NCBI RefSeq assembly: GCF_014649375.1
Contig: NZ_BMSX01000025.1
Location: forward strand, 1 to 64,000
Direction: 5' to 3'
DNA: 64,000 nt
Origin: Streptomyces aurantiogriseus
GTDB taxonomy: Bacteria > Actinomycetota > Actinomycetes > Streptomycetales > Streptomycetaceae
Of this stretch, positions 7,959 through 18,300 are shown piece by piece. Within the stretch, counting starts at the first letter, position 1, and the number at the start of each line of letters is the position of its first letter. The notes beneath the pieces were generated by a model. It saw only the letters and a program-made list of their open reading frames with translations, did no database searches and was not told where the DNA came from. A program made the position numbers and the translations under genes.

Positions 7959-10664
7959 CTAGAGGGCGCCCTTGCGTGTCAGGTGGTTGAAGGCCAGCCA
8001 GCCCGGCAGCACCGGCAGCCACAGCGTCAGCAGCCGGAACAGCAGTACCGCGGGAGCGGCGACCTCCTTGGGCAGGCCGACGGCGATCAGACCGACCGTC
8101 AGGGTCGCCTCGACCGCGCCGACACCGCCCGGCGTCGGCGCGGCGGAGCCGAGCGCGTTGCCGGCGAGGAAGACGACGGCGACGCTGGCGATGCTGATCG
8201 AGGTCGTCTCGTCGCCGAACGCGCGGATCGACGCGTCCAGGCACATCACGAAGCAGGCCGTCAGCAGCAGCATGCCGCCGATGCCGGTGACCAGCTTCTG
8301 CGGGCGCTGGAGCACGTCCAGCATGCGCGGTACGACACCCGCGAAGAGCGACCTCACGCGCGTGACGACGAATTTCCGCAGGAACGGCACCGAGGTCACC
8401 ACAAGCACGAGTACCGCCACCGTCAGCAGGCCCGCGATGACCGTGCGGGACGGCGACAGCGACGGCGTCTTCTCGGTGCCGGTCAGATAGCCGAAGGACA
8501 GCAGCATCACGATGTGGCAGCCGAGCCCGAACAGCTGCGAGGCGCCCACGCTCGCCACGGCGAGCCCCGGCCGTACTCCCGATCGCTGCAGGAAGCGTGT
8601 GTTGAGGGCGACGCCGCCGACCGCGGCCGGGGCCACGATCTTCACGAACGACCCGGCGACCTGCGCCGCCACGGTCCGTGGGAAGGGCACCCGCTCCGGC
8701 ACGAATCCCAGCAGGCTCATCGCCGCGGCGACGTAGCTCAGCGCCGAGAACAGCACCGCCGCGGCGACCCAGCCCCACTCGGCGTTGGCGATCAGCGGGC
8801 CGAACTCGATGTGGGTGAGCTGCGTCAGCAGGAAGTACGCGCCGATGGCGCCGGCGATGAAGCTGATCAGGGTGCGTGGCCGCACCCGCTCCAGCCGGGC
8901 CGGCTCGACCGGCGCCTGGGGCCGGATCCGCAGCACCTCGTGCCGGATCTGCGTCAGCAGATCCTCCTCGCGGGCTTCCTCCAGTGCCTCGTCGATGGCA
9001 CGCTTCTCGGCCCGTGTCTCCGCGCGGACGGCCTTCTTGTCGGGCTTGTCGAGGGCCGGTTCCGCCTCGGGTCCGGTCGCCTCCTGGCGTGCCTGCTTGG
9101 CCTGCCGGGAGGCCTCCAGGACCGCCTCGCGTTCGCGCTCTGCCCGCTCCCGGGCCAGTCTGCGCAACGTCGCGCGCGTGGAGCGGCTCAACGCGATGGG
9201 CTGCAGCATCGGCAGACAGTCCGCCACGGCGTCGGGGCCGAGCACGCTCACCGCCGAGGCGACGGCACGCTCGGCGCCCACCCGCAGTCCGAGCGTCACG
9301 AGCAGCTGGGAGGTGTCCATGCGCAGCAACAGGTCACCGGCGGCGATCTCGCCGACGCGCAGATCGGTGAGGATCACGGTGCCGGAACGATCCACCAGTA
9401 CCGCGTCACCCACCAGCCTGCGGTGCGCGATGCGCCGGGACTGCAGGGCGCGTACCTGGTGCCAGGTGTCCCGCAGCAGTTCGTCGGTGATGTCCTCGTC
9501 CGGCAGCGAGTCCAGGGTGCGGCCCCCGCTGTGCTCGTAGACGAGCATCACGGCGTCGGGACCGAGTTCGGAGGTCGCGATCAGCTTGGGCGCGTTGGCC
9601 CCGGCCGCGATGGCCGCGTAGGCGAGCAGCGCCTCCTGCTCCAGCGCCTGGCGCAGCGACTGCAGGCTGCTGCGGGTGGCGAAGCCGCGCAGGGTCAGAT
9701 TGCGCCACGCGCGGTAGAAGAAGCCCTGTGCCTGCTGCTCGCGGTCGACCACCGTGACGTCCAGCGGCGGACCGTCCTCCAGGGTGACGAAGTAGCGCCG
9801 GCCCCGGTCGCCGGTCTCCGGCGTGTCCGAGGCCTCCTCGCGGGCCGCGCTCACTGGGCGGAAGCCGACGTGCCGCAGACCCGCCATCAGCGTCCGTCCC
9901 GTGGGACGGACGTTCGGCGAGCCGACCGCGTACAGCGTTCCGTAGGCCACCATCCAGCCGATCAGCACCGTCAGGATGATCGAGAACGGTGTCGTGTAGC
10001 CGGTGACGAGCATCGAGAACGCGTCGAGGAGCAGCACGATCCACAGCACCGCGCGCCATCGTGGCCGGCGTGACATGCCGACGGCCGTCATGTACGCGAT
10101 GACCGGGGCGAGGTAGCCGTGCACGGGATCGGTGAGGGCGTTGAGGTCGCTGGGAGAGGGCTGGGTAAGCGCATCCTGGATCGACTCGGGGGCGGCCTTG
10201 GCCACCCACAGGTCGGTGGCGAGGGTCACCCCGTGCGCGAGGACCGCCGCGAGAACGCCGTCGGCGATGCGCAGCCCGTCCCGTTTGATCAGCCGCTCGA
10301 TGGCGAACGCCACCGGCACCAGCAGGATCGCGATGCTGGACGCGAGCCCCGCGATCTTGATGAGGAGGTCGGGTGCCTGCCCGGTGCCCTTGTTGATGTC
10401 CTGTTCCAGGCCCGAGGTCGTCCCGTGCGCAAAGGCGGCGATGGCCAGCAGCACGATGACCGCGAGCACGCCCACCAGCAGTCGCATCAGGTCGGAGGGG
10501 CGGTGCACGCGCGCGGGAAGCAGCGGTTCGTCGCCCTCCACCTCGTCGATGTGCGTCACGTCGACCAGGTCGGAGGCCTGTTCCGCCGCGCGGGCCGTGT
10601 CCGGGCGCGACGCAGCGTCAGAGGTGCCCTCCGCGTCCTCGGGGTGCACACCCTGCTGCTTCAT
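7959..10664 (-). CDS. large membrane protein with kinase-like middle domain and flippase-like (YbhN/LPG-synthase TM) domain
   Basis: A 901-aa three-part protein. An acidic N-terminal tail precedes several membrane helices (about 50-260). A soluble region (about 280-590) resembles a degenerate phosphotransferase: AHRRLVGDAVLVDRSG and ILTDLRVGE sit where the catalytic HxD and DFG segments would be, but key residues differ. A charged Lys/Glu coiled stretch follows. The C-terminal eight-helix block is a flippase-like/LPG_synthase_TM domain with the typical APTPGGVGAVE motif near the end. Members are proposed to move lipids; substrate here is unknown. Start chosen as the ATG at 10664 (purine-rich AAGAAGAG upstream); an in-frame GTG at 10688 is the alternative. 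Confidence 0.78.
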   Translation of the reverse strand: MKQQGVHPEDAEGTSDAASRPDTARAAEQASDLVDVTHIDEVEGDEPLLPARVHRPSDLMRLLVGVLAVIVLLAIAAFAHGTTSGLEQDINKGTGQAPDLLIKIAGLASSIAILLVPVAFAIERLIKRDGLRIADGVLAAVLAHGVTLATDLWVAKAAPESIQDALTQPSPSDLNALTDPVHGYLAPVIAYMTAVGMSRRPRWRAVLWIVLLLDAFSMLVTGYTTPFSIILTVLIGWMVAYGTLYAVGSPNVRPTGRTLMAGLRHVGFRPVSAAREEASDTPETGDRGRRYFVTLEDGPPLDVTVVDREQQAQGFFYRAWRNLTLRGFATRSSLQSLRQALEQEALLAYAAIAAGANAPKLIATSELGPDAVMLVYEHSGGRTLDSLPDEDITDELLRDTWHQVRALQSRRIAHRRLVGDAVLVDRSGTVILTDLRVGEIAAGDLLLRMDTSQLLVTLGLRVGAERAVASAVSVLGPDAVADCLPMLQPIALSRSTRATLRRLARERAEREREAVLEASRQAKQARQEATGPEAEPALDKPDKKAVRAETRAEKRAIDEALEEAREEDLLTQIRHEVLRIRPQAPVEPARLERVRPRTLISFIAGAIGAYFLLTQLTHIEFGPLIANAEWGWVAAAVLFSALSYVAAAMSLLGFVPERVPFPRTVAAQVAGSFVKIVAPAAVGGVALNTRFLQRSGVRPGLAVASVGASQLFGLGCHIVMLLSFGYLTGTEKTPSLSPSRTVIAGLLTVAVLVLVVTSVPFLRKFVVTRVRSLFAGVVPRMLDVLQRPQKLVTGIGGMLLLTACFVMCLDASIRAFGDETTSISIASVAVVFLAGNALGSAAPTPGGVGAVEATLTVGLIAVGLPKEVAAPAVLLFRLLTLWLPVLPGWLAFNHLTRKGAL

Positions 10665-10850
10665 CGTCTCTTCTTGATCTCGTATCACCGGTCACCGCCC
10701 GCATGATGGTGGCATGCCCCACCGACACACGGGGGCATCAGGGTGCAAACGCGGGGGCGCACAGTCTGCCCGAAGCGCCGCGCGGGGGCGAGGTTCACGC
10801 ACGGTGGCGGGCCCGTCGCATTGTCGGTGGGGTGGGGCAGGATGGGGCGG

Positions 10851-11291
10851 ATGAGCGAGCAGAGCCTTCCGGACGACGCCCGCCCGGAGTACACGGACGC
10901 GCTGCCGGAGTACGCCGAGCGGGTCCTCGACGTCGCCGAGCTGATCCCGCCCGGGCGGGTGATGACGTACGGGGATGTCGCTGAGTGGCTCGGAAATGAG
11001 GATAGCGAGCGCGAAGCGCTCTCCGGCAAGGGTGGTGGTGGGAGACGGGTGGGAGGCCCCCGGCAGGTCGGCCGGGTGATGGCCCTCTACGGGGGAGCCG
11101 TGCCCTGGTGGCGTGTCGTGCGTGCCGACGGAGTGCTGCTGCCGGGCCACGAGCTGCGGGCCCTGGACCACTACCGCGCCGAGGGTACGCCTCTGAAGGA
11201 GGCGAGCAGGGCCGCAGAGGGCCATCTGCCGCGCCTGGACATGAGACGCGCCCGATGGGACGGCGGCGAACACACGGAGGGTCACACCTGA
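10851..11291 (+). CDS. alkyltransferase-like (ATL) DNA-repair protein
   Basis: A 146-aa protein of the O6-alkylguanine-DNA alkyltransferase fold. The family's PCHR active site is replaced by PWWR, so the acceptor cysteine is absent. This defines the ATL group, which binds alkylated guanine and flags it for nucleotide excision repair rather than repairing it directly. Between the conserved VMTYGDVAEWLG and GGPRQVGRVMALYGG segments there is an extra Gly/Arg/Ser-rich stretch of roughly 19 residues not expected in the family. Start at the ATG 10851 fits a -10-like CAGGAT ending 7 nt before it (leaderless). M. tuberculosis carries the equivalent (Rv3204) next to adnAB. Confidence 0.85.
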   Translation: MSEQSLPDDARPEYTDALPEYAERVLDVAELIPPGRVMTYGDVAEWLGNEDSEREALSGKGGGGRRVGGPRQVGRVMALYGGAVPWWRVVRADGVLLPGHELRALDHYRAEGTPLKEASRAAEGHLPRLDMRRARWDGGEHTEGHT

Positions 11292-11611
11292 CAGCTTCCG
11301 CCATCGGACCCGCCCAAGGGGACCCTGTTCCCCGTACGGGGGAAACGGGGCACGTCCGTGACATGGCGTACGTTCGAGAGTCGAGGGGCTCGCGTGGCAC
11401 GCGGGTCGCACGGGCCGGGAGGGAAGAATCGGAAGCTGCCCTTCCGGGTCGCTCGTCGGCGTAGCGTCGCCGGCACGTGTCCCTCTCATCCCACAACCAC
11501 CGCCCTCCACGAGCGGTGCTCCTCCGACCCACCATCCGACCACCACCCCGCGACGACGGCGCGCCGCGCCGGCAGTGACGACTTGCACACCCACCAGGAC
11601 CGGCGAACCAC
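11292..11611. other. 320-bp intergenic region with a palindromic hairpin
   Basis: No convincing gene. The main feature is a near-symmetric hairpin at 11323-11350 centred on GTAC, with CCCC/GGGG arms and flanking GTT/AAAC and CCC/GGG. It could terminate the ATL transcript or be a regulator site. The rest is GC-rich with no clear promoter. The downstream helicase gene begins at a GTG (11612) with only a weak AGGA sequence. Confidence 0.45.
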
Positions 11612-14600
11612 GTGAGCTCCTCTTTCTCCACCAGGCGCCTGTCGCCCCCGCAGGGGCGACAGGGGAGCCGTGGCGCTTACCGACTGGTACGTACCCCGCC
11701 GGCCCGGGTGGTCCCCCCTCGTCTGGACGCCGCACAGCGCTCCGTGGTTGACCACGCCACCGGCCCCCTTCTCGTCCTCGCGGGCCCCGGCACCGGAAAG
11801 ACCACGACCCTCGTCGAGTCCGTGGCGGCCCGCGTCGCCCGTGGCGGCGACCCCGCGCGCATCCTGGTCCTCACCTTCAGCCGCAAGGCCGCCGTCGAGC
11901 TGCGCGACCGCATGGCCCTGCGCATGGGCGCCGCCCGCGCGCCCCAGGCGACCACCTTCCATTCGTACTGCTACGCCCTGGTCCGCGCCCACCAGGACAG
12001 CGACCTGTTCGTCGAGCCGCTGCGGCTGCTGTCCGGCCCCGAGCAGGACGTGGCCGTCCGCGAACTGCTCGCCGGCCAGCTCGACCTGCAACGGCTCGGC
12101 CTCGCGCACGTGCGCTGGCCGGACGACCTGCGCGCCTGCCTCACCACACGCGGCTTCGCCGACGAGGTCCGCGCGGTGCTCGCCCGCAGCCGCGAACTGG
12201 GCCTGGGCCCCGAGGCCCTCGACGCCTTCGCGCGCCGCATCGGCCGTCCCGACTGGCGCGCCGCGGCCACCTTCCTCGCCGAGTACCTCGACGTCCTCGA
12301 CCTGCACGGCGTGATCGACTACGCGGAACTCGTCCACCGCGCGGTCCTCCTCGCCCGCCGCCCCGAGGCCGCCGAGCGGCTCGCCGCCCAGTACGACGCC
12401 GTCTACGTCGACGAGTACCAGGACACCGACCCGGCCCAGGTACGGCTCCTGCACGCCCTCGCCGGCGGCGGTCGCACCCTGGTCGCCTTCGGCGACCCCG
12501 ACCAGTCGATCTACGCCTTCCGGGGCGCCGACGTGAACGGCATCCTGGAGTTCCCGCGCGCCTTCCCACGCCCCGACGGCCGCCCGGCCCCCGTCGAGGT
12601 CCTGCGCACCTCCCGCCGCTCCGGCGCCGCCCTGCTCGCCGCGACCCGGCTGCTGACCCAGCGCATGCCGCTGACCCGCCTGCCCGCGGAGAAGGTCCGC
12701 GCTCACCGCGACCTCGCCCCGGTGCGCGACGGCGGCCGCGTCGAGGTCTACACGTACCCGACGCCCGGCACCGAGCTGGACAACATCGCCGACATCCTGC
12801 GCAGGGCGCACCTGGAGGACGGCGTCCCCTGGCGCGAGATGGCCGTCCTGGTCCGCGCCGGCTCCCGCACGATCCCTACGGTCCGCCGCGCCCTCACGGC
12901 CGCCGGCGTCCCACTCGACATCGACGGTGACGACCTGCCGTTGCGGCACGAACCGGCGGTGGCGCCGCTGCTGACGGCGCTGAGGGCGGTGGCTGCGGCG
13001 GAGGCGGCGGCTACGGCGGCGGAGGCGGACGTACGGCCGGAGGAGGCGGTACGGGCGGGGGAGGCGGACGTACGGCCGGAGGAGGGGGTACGGGCGGAGG
13101 AGGGCGCCGAGGCTGCCGCAGTCCCTGCGGGGGATGGCACTGGAGCTGCTGCCGTCCCTGCGGAGGGGGGCGCAGAGGCTGCTGCCGTCCCTGCGGAGGG
13201 GGGCGCAGAGGCTGCTGCCGTCCCTGCGAAGGAAGGCGCCGAGGGTGTCGTCGTCCCCGGGGAGGAGAGTGCCGGTTCCGCCGCTGACGCAGGGGACGAG
13301 GGCCCCGGTCCCGCCGCCGCAGGCCCCTGCTGGCTCGACACCGAAACCGCTCTCACCCTCCTCGCCTCCCCCCTCGCTGGCATGGACGCCGCAGACCTGC
13401 GCCGCCTCGGACGCGCCCTGCGCGAGGAGGAACGGGCCGCGGGCAACCCGCTGCCGCCGCCCTCGGACGAGCTGCTCGCGCGGGCGCTTGCCGAGCCGGA
13501 GCGCCTGGTCACGCACGACCCGACGTACGCGCGCGGTGCCCAGCGTCTCGGCGCGCTGCTGCGGAAGGCCCGTGAGCGGCTCGCGGGCGGCGGTACGGCC
13601 GAGGAGGCGCTGTGGGACCTGTGGGAAGGCACGCCCTGGCCCACGCGTCTGGAACGGACCACCCGGCGCGGCGGCGCGGCCGGCCGCAACGCCGACCGCG
13701 ACCTGGACGCCGTCTGCGCGCTGTTCGCCACCGCCGCGCGCGCGGAGGAGCGCACCGGCGGCCGCGGTGCCCTGAACTTCCTCGCCGAGATCGAGGCCGA
13801 GGACATCGCCGCCGACACCCTCACCCGCCGCGCCGTGCGCCCCGACGCCGTACGCCTGATGACCGCGCACCGCGCCAAGGGCCTGGAGTGGAGCCTGGTC
13901 GTCGTGGCCGGCGTCCAGGAGGGGCTGTGGCCGGACCTGCGCCGCCGTGGCTCCCTGCTGGAGGCCGACCGCATCGGCCGCGACGGACTCGCCGAACCGC
14001 TCACCCCGGGCGCCCTGCTCGCCGAGGAGCGACGCCTGTTCTACGTGGCCGCCACGCGCGCGCGTGAGCGCCTCGTCGTGACGGCGGTCAAGGCGCCCGC
14101 CGACGACGGCGACCAGCCGTCCCGCTTCCTCACCGAACTCGGCGTCGAGCCCAGGGACGTCACCGGCCGCCCACGGCGCCCCCTGTCGGTCGCCGCGCTC
14201 GTCGCCGAACTGCGGGCCACGACGGTCGACCCGCGCGCGTCCGCCCCCCTCAGGGAGGCCGCCGCCCGCCGCCTCGCCCGCCTCGCCGCCCTCGCCGACG
14301 AGGACGGGCGGCCCCTGGTGCCGTCGGCACACCCCTACCGCTGGTGGGGCATGTTCGAGCCGACCGAGAGCAAGGTGCCGCTGCGCAACCGCGACCAGCC
14401 CGTCGTGCTCTCCGGCAGCGCCCTCGACCAGCTCGCCAATACCTGCGCCCTGCAGTGGTTCCTGGGGCGCGAGGTCAAGGCCGACGCGCCCGCCACCGCC
14501 GCCCAGGGCTTCGGCAACGTCGTGCACGTCCTCGCCGACGAGGTCGCCTCCGGACACACCCCGGCCGACCTGGACGTCCTCATGGAGCGCCTCGACTCCG

Positions 14601-15211
14601 TGTGGAACGCGCTCGCCTTCGACGCACCCTGGAAGTCGGCGCAGGAGAAGGACAACGCGCGCGTGGCGCTCGAGCGCTTCCTGAAGTGGCACGTCATGGA
14701 CCGCACGGGCCGCACACCGGTGGCGAGCGAGCACGACTTCGACGTCACCCTCGAGTCCGGCGACTACGAGGTGCGCATCCGCGGCCAGATGGACCGCGTC
14801 GAGGCCGACGGCGAGGGCCGCGCCTATGTCGTGGACTTCAAGACCGGCAAACAGGCGCCCACCGCGCGCGAGGTGGAGCGTCACCCCCAGCTCGCCGTGT
14901 ACCAGCTCGCCGTCCGCGAGGGCGCCGTCGACGAAGCCTTCGACGGCATACGGCCCGAGCCGGGCGGTGCCGAACTCGTCCAGCTGCGCCAGGGCGCCGC
15001 CCAGCGGGACGGTGGCGAGAGCCTGCCCAAGGTGCAGGCGCAGGAAGCCCTGGAGGGAGCGGCGGGGGAGTGGATCGGCGAACTGCTCGCCACCGCGGCC
15101 GGCAAGGTCCTCGACGAGCGGTTCACGCCGACCGCCGGACAGCACTGCACGCACTGCGCGTTCCGGGCGTCGTGCAGCGCCCGGCCCGAGGGGCGGCACG
15201 TCGTGGAGTGA
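11612..15211 (+). CDS. UvrD-type helicase with Fe-S PD-(D/E)XK nuclease domain (AdnA-like)
   Basis: A 1199-aa SF1A helicase-nuclease. Walker A (GPGTGKTT) is at 58-65 and the Walker B/motif II DEYQDT near 267. The C-terminal RecB-family nuclease has VVDFKTGK near 1073, and a split cysteine cluster (NTCALQWF near 943, HCTHCAFRASC near 1177) is typical of AddB/AdnA Fe-S nucleases. It should pair with the next gene as an AdnAB-type end-resection motor for double-strand-break repair. A repeat-rich acidic insertion at about 460-565 interrupts the motor region. Start is the GTG at 11612; an internal GTG about 25 codons in is possible. Confidence 0.88.
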   Translation: MSSSFSTRRLSPPQGRQGSRGAYRLVRTPPARVVPPRLDAAQRSVVDHATGPLLVLAGPGTGKTTTLVESVAARVARGGDPARILVLTFSRKAAVELRDRMALRMGAARAPQATTFHSYCYALVRAHQDSDLFVEPLRLLSGPEQDVAVRELLAGQLDLQRLGLAHVRWPDDLRACLTTRGFADEVRAVLARSRELGLGPEALDAFARRIGRPDWRAAATFLAEYLDVLDLHGVIDYAELVHRAVLLARRPEAAERLAAQYDAVYVDEYQDTDPAQVRLLHALAGGGRTLVAFGDPDQSIYAFRGADVNGILEFPRAFPRPDGRPAPVEVLRTSRRSGAALLAATRLLTQRMPLTRLPAEKVRAHRDLAPVRDGGRVEVYTYPTPGTELDNIADILRRAHLEDGVPWREMAVLVRAGSRTIPTVRRALTAAGVPLDIDGDDLPLRHEPAVAPLLTALRAVAAAEAAATAAEADVRPEEAVRAGEADVRPEEGVRAEEGAEAAAVPAGDGTGAAAVPAEGGAEAAAVPAEGGAEAAAVPAKEGAEGVVVPGEESAGSAADAGDEGPGPAAAGPCWLDTETALTLLASPLAGMDAADLRRLGRALREEERAAGNPLPPPSDELLARALAEPERLVTHDPTYARGAQRLGALLRKARERLAGGGTAEEALWDLWEGTPWPTRLERTTRRGGAAGRNADRDLDAVCALFATAARAEERTGGRGALNFLAEIEAEDIAADTLTRRAVRPDAVRLMTAHRAKGLEWSLVVVAGVQEGLWPDLRRRGSLLEADRIGRDGLAEPLTPGALLAEERRLFYVAATRARERLVVTAVKAPADDGDQPSRFLTELGVEPRDVTGRPRRPLSVAALVAELRATTVDPRASAPLREAAARRLARLAALADEDGRPLVPSAHPYRWWGMFEPTESKVPLRNRDQPVVLSGSALDQLANTCALQWFLGREVKADAPATAAQGFGNVVHVLADEVASGHTPADLDVLMERLDSVWNALAFDAPWKSAQEKDNARVALERFLKWHVMDRTGRTPVASEHDFDVTLESGDYEVRIRGQMDRVEADGEGRAYVVDFKTGKQAPTAREVERHPQLAVYQLAVREGAVDEAFDGIRPEPGGAELVQLRQGAAQRDGGESLPKVQAQEALEGAAGEWIGELLATAAGKVLDERFTPTAGQHCTHCAFRASCSARPEGRHVVE
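13022..13243 (+). repeat. in-frame 39-bp and 33-bp tandem repeats inside the AdnA-like gene
   Basis: Two 39-bp units (13022-13060, 13061-13099) encode EADVRPEExVRAx. Four 33-bp units (13112-13243) encode variants of AAAVPAEGGAE; the second and third (13145-13177, 13178-13210) are identical. Near-perfect identity means recent expansion. The array sits between helicase motor segments and would form a flexible acidic loop. Confidence 0.9.
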
Positions 15212-15316
15212 GCACACCGGTGTGACGGACCGCACCACACGTGCTGACCTGCACTTCTTCGAACACGGCGGGTGATTTGTCATCGAGTGTCAGTGCCCGC
15301 CGCTAGCCTCTCCGAC

Positions 15317-18300
15317 ATGCCCGCCCGTATCACCGATCCCGAGCAGCTCAAGGAGCTCCTCGGGATTCCGTTCACCCCGGAGCAGACGGCCTGCATCATC
15401 GCGCCGCCCGCCCCGCAGGTGATCGTGGCCGGAGCCGGGTCGGGCAAGACGACAGTGATGGCCGCGCGCGTGGTGTGGCTGGTCGGCACCGGCCAGGTCG
15501 CCCCCGAGCAGGTCCTCGGCCTGACCTTCACCAACAAGGCCGCCGGCGAACTCGCCGAGCGCGTCCGCAAGGCCCTGATCAAGGCGGGCGTCACCGATCC
15601 TGACGGCATCGACCCGGACAACCCGCCGGGCGAGCCCGTGATCTCCACGTACCACGCCTTCGCGGGCCGCCTGCTGACCGACCACGGTCTGCGCATCGGC
15701 CTGGAGCCGACGTCCCGTCTGCTCGCCGACGCCACCCGCTACCAACTCGCCGCGCGTGTGCTGCGCGAAGCCCCCGGCCCCTATCCGGCGCTCACCCGCT
15801 CCTTCGCCGACCTCGTCAGCGACCTCCTCGCCCTCGACGCCGAGCTCGCCGAGCACCTCGTACGCCCCGAGGACCTGCGCGCGTGGGACGCCGGGCTGCT
15901 GCGCACCCTGCAGGGCGCCAAGCTCACCAACGCCGACCTGCGCAAAGTGCCCGAGACCGCCGCCGCCCGGCGCGAACTCGCCGACCTCGTCCTGCGCTAC
16001 CGGACCGTCAAGCGCGAGCGGGACCTGCTCGACTTCGGCGACCAGATCGCCCTGGCGGCGCGGCTCGCCCACATCCCCGAGGTCGGCCGCATCCTGCGCG
16101 ACGAGTTCCGCGTGGTGCTCCTGGACGAGTACCAGGACACGTCCGTGGCCCAGCGCATCCTCCTCGCCGGCCTGTTCGGCGGCGGGACCGGCCACCCGGT
16201 GACCGCCGTCGGCGACCCGTGCCAGGCGATCTACGGCTGGCGCGGCGCCTCCGTCGCCAACCTCGACGACTTCCCCGAGCACTTCGCCCACGCCGACGGC
16301 CGCCCCGCCACCCGTCAGGCGCTCAGCGAGAACCGCCGCAGCGGCGGCCGCCTCCTCGACCTCGCCAACGGCCTCGCCGAACCCCTGCGCGCCATGCACG
16401 CGGGCGTGGAGGCCCTCCGCCCGGCCCCCGGCGCCGAACGCGACGGCGTGGTCCGCTGCGCCCTCCTGCCCACCCACGCCGAGGAGATCGACTGGATCGC
16501 CGACTCCGTCGCCCACCTGGTCAACACCGGCAAGGCGCCCGGCGAGATCGCCGTCCTGTGCCGCACCGCCACCGACTTCGCGGAGATCCAGGGCGCGCTG
16601 GTCGCCCGGGACGTCCCCGTCGAGGTGGTCGGCCTCTCCGGGCTGCTGCATCTGCCCGAGGTCGCCGACCTCGTCGCCGTCTGCGAGGTCCTCCAGGACC
16701 CCGGCGCCAACGCCTCCCTGGTCCGCCTGCTCACCGGCCCGCGCTGGCGCATCGGCCCGCGCGACCTCGCCCTCCTGGGCCGGCGGGCCCGGCTGCTGGT
16801 CTCCCACGCGCGCGGGGACGACCCCGACGACCCCGACCGGCGGCTCGCCGAAGCCGTCGAGGGCGTCGACCCGTCCGAGGTGATCTCGCTCGCGGACGCC
16901 CTCGACACGTTCCTGGAAACCCCCCTGAACGGAGCCGCAGGGGACGACGACGGGCTGCCCTTCTCCCCCGACGCGCGCGTGCGCTTCGCCCGGCTGGCCG
17001 CCGAACTGCGCGACCTGCGCCGCTCCCTGGCCGACCCCCTGGGGGACGTCCTGCACCGCGTTCTCGCCGTCACCGGCCTCGAGGTCGAACTGTCGGCCTC
17101 CCCGCACGCCCTCGCCGCCCGCCGCCGCGAAACCCTGTCCAACTTCCTCGACATCGCAGCGTCCTTCGCCGCCAACGAGAACGAGGCGAGCCTGCTCGCC
17201 TTCCTCGGCTTCCTGCGCACCGCCGCCCAGTACGAGAAGGGCCTCGACAACGCCCTGCCCGGCGGCGAGAACACCGTGAAAGTGCTCACCGCACACAAGT
17301 CCAAGGGCCTCGAATGGGACGTCGTCGCCGTTCCCGGCCTGGTCACCGGCACCTTCCCCAGCGGCCAGGGCCGCGAGAAGTGGACCGCCCAGGCCAAGGT
17401 CCTGCCGCACGAACTGCGCGGCGACGCCGACACCCTCCCCGACATCGACGCCTGGGACTCACGGGGCATGAAGGCCTTCCACGAGGCCATGAAGGACCAT
17501 CAGCACACCGAGGAACTCCGCCTCGGCTACGTCACCTTCACCCGCCCCCGCTCCCTCCTCCTCGGCTCCGGCCACTGGTGGGGCCCCACCCAGAAGAAGC
17601 CCCGCGGTCCCTCCGCCTTCCTCCAGGCCCTGTACGACCACTGCGCGGCCGGCCACGGCGAGATCGAGGCCTGGGCGGACGAACCGGAGGAAGGCGCGGA
17701 GAACCCCACCCTCCACCGGGCCACCGCCGACCAGGTCTGGCCGCTGCCCCTCGACGACGCCGCCCTGGCACGCCGCCGCGCCGCCGCCCAGACCGTCCTC
17801 ACCCACCTGGACGACCTCGCCTCCTACAAGGACGACGACCCCGCCGTCACGCACGACCCCCAGACCTACGATGACCCGGACTGGCCGGTGCCACCGGACG
17901 AGGACGAGCCCCCACACGACGAGCCGCCGTACGACGAAGCCCCCTACGGGGAGCCGCCGTACGACGAAGCCCCTTACTACGACGAAGCCCCCTACGACGA
18001 GTTCCCCTACGACGAAGACGTCTCCTCGCAGGAGGCCTCGCCCGACCGGGACGAGTGGACCCCCACCCGCCCCGCCATCCCCCATCAGGCCAAGGCCCCC
18101 GAACCCCCCGCCGCGCGCCCCCACTCACCCGAGCCGCGGCGCACCCCCCTCACCCCCGAGGAGGCCCGCACCGTCGACTCCTGGGACCGCGACCTCGACG
18201 CGCTCACCGGAGAGCTCCTGCGCGCCCGGCAGAGCGTCACGGACGTACCCCTGCCGACGACGCTGACCGCGTCGCAACTCCTGCGCCTGGCCGCCGACCC

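Noticed and set aside
13112..13243. Possible CRISPR array (33-bp repeats)
   Set aside because: Repeats are contiguous without spacers, in frame inside the AdnA-like gene, and no cas genes are present.
11486..15283. 1265-codon minus-strand open frame
   Set aside because: Exactly opposite the AdnA-like helicase, with repetitive Gly/Ala/Arg composition and no domain.
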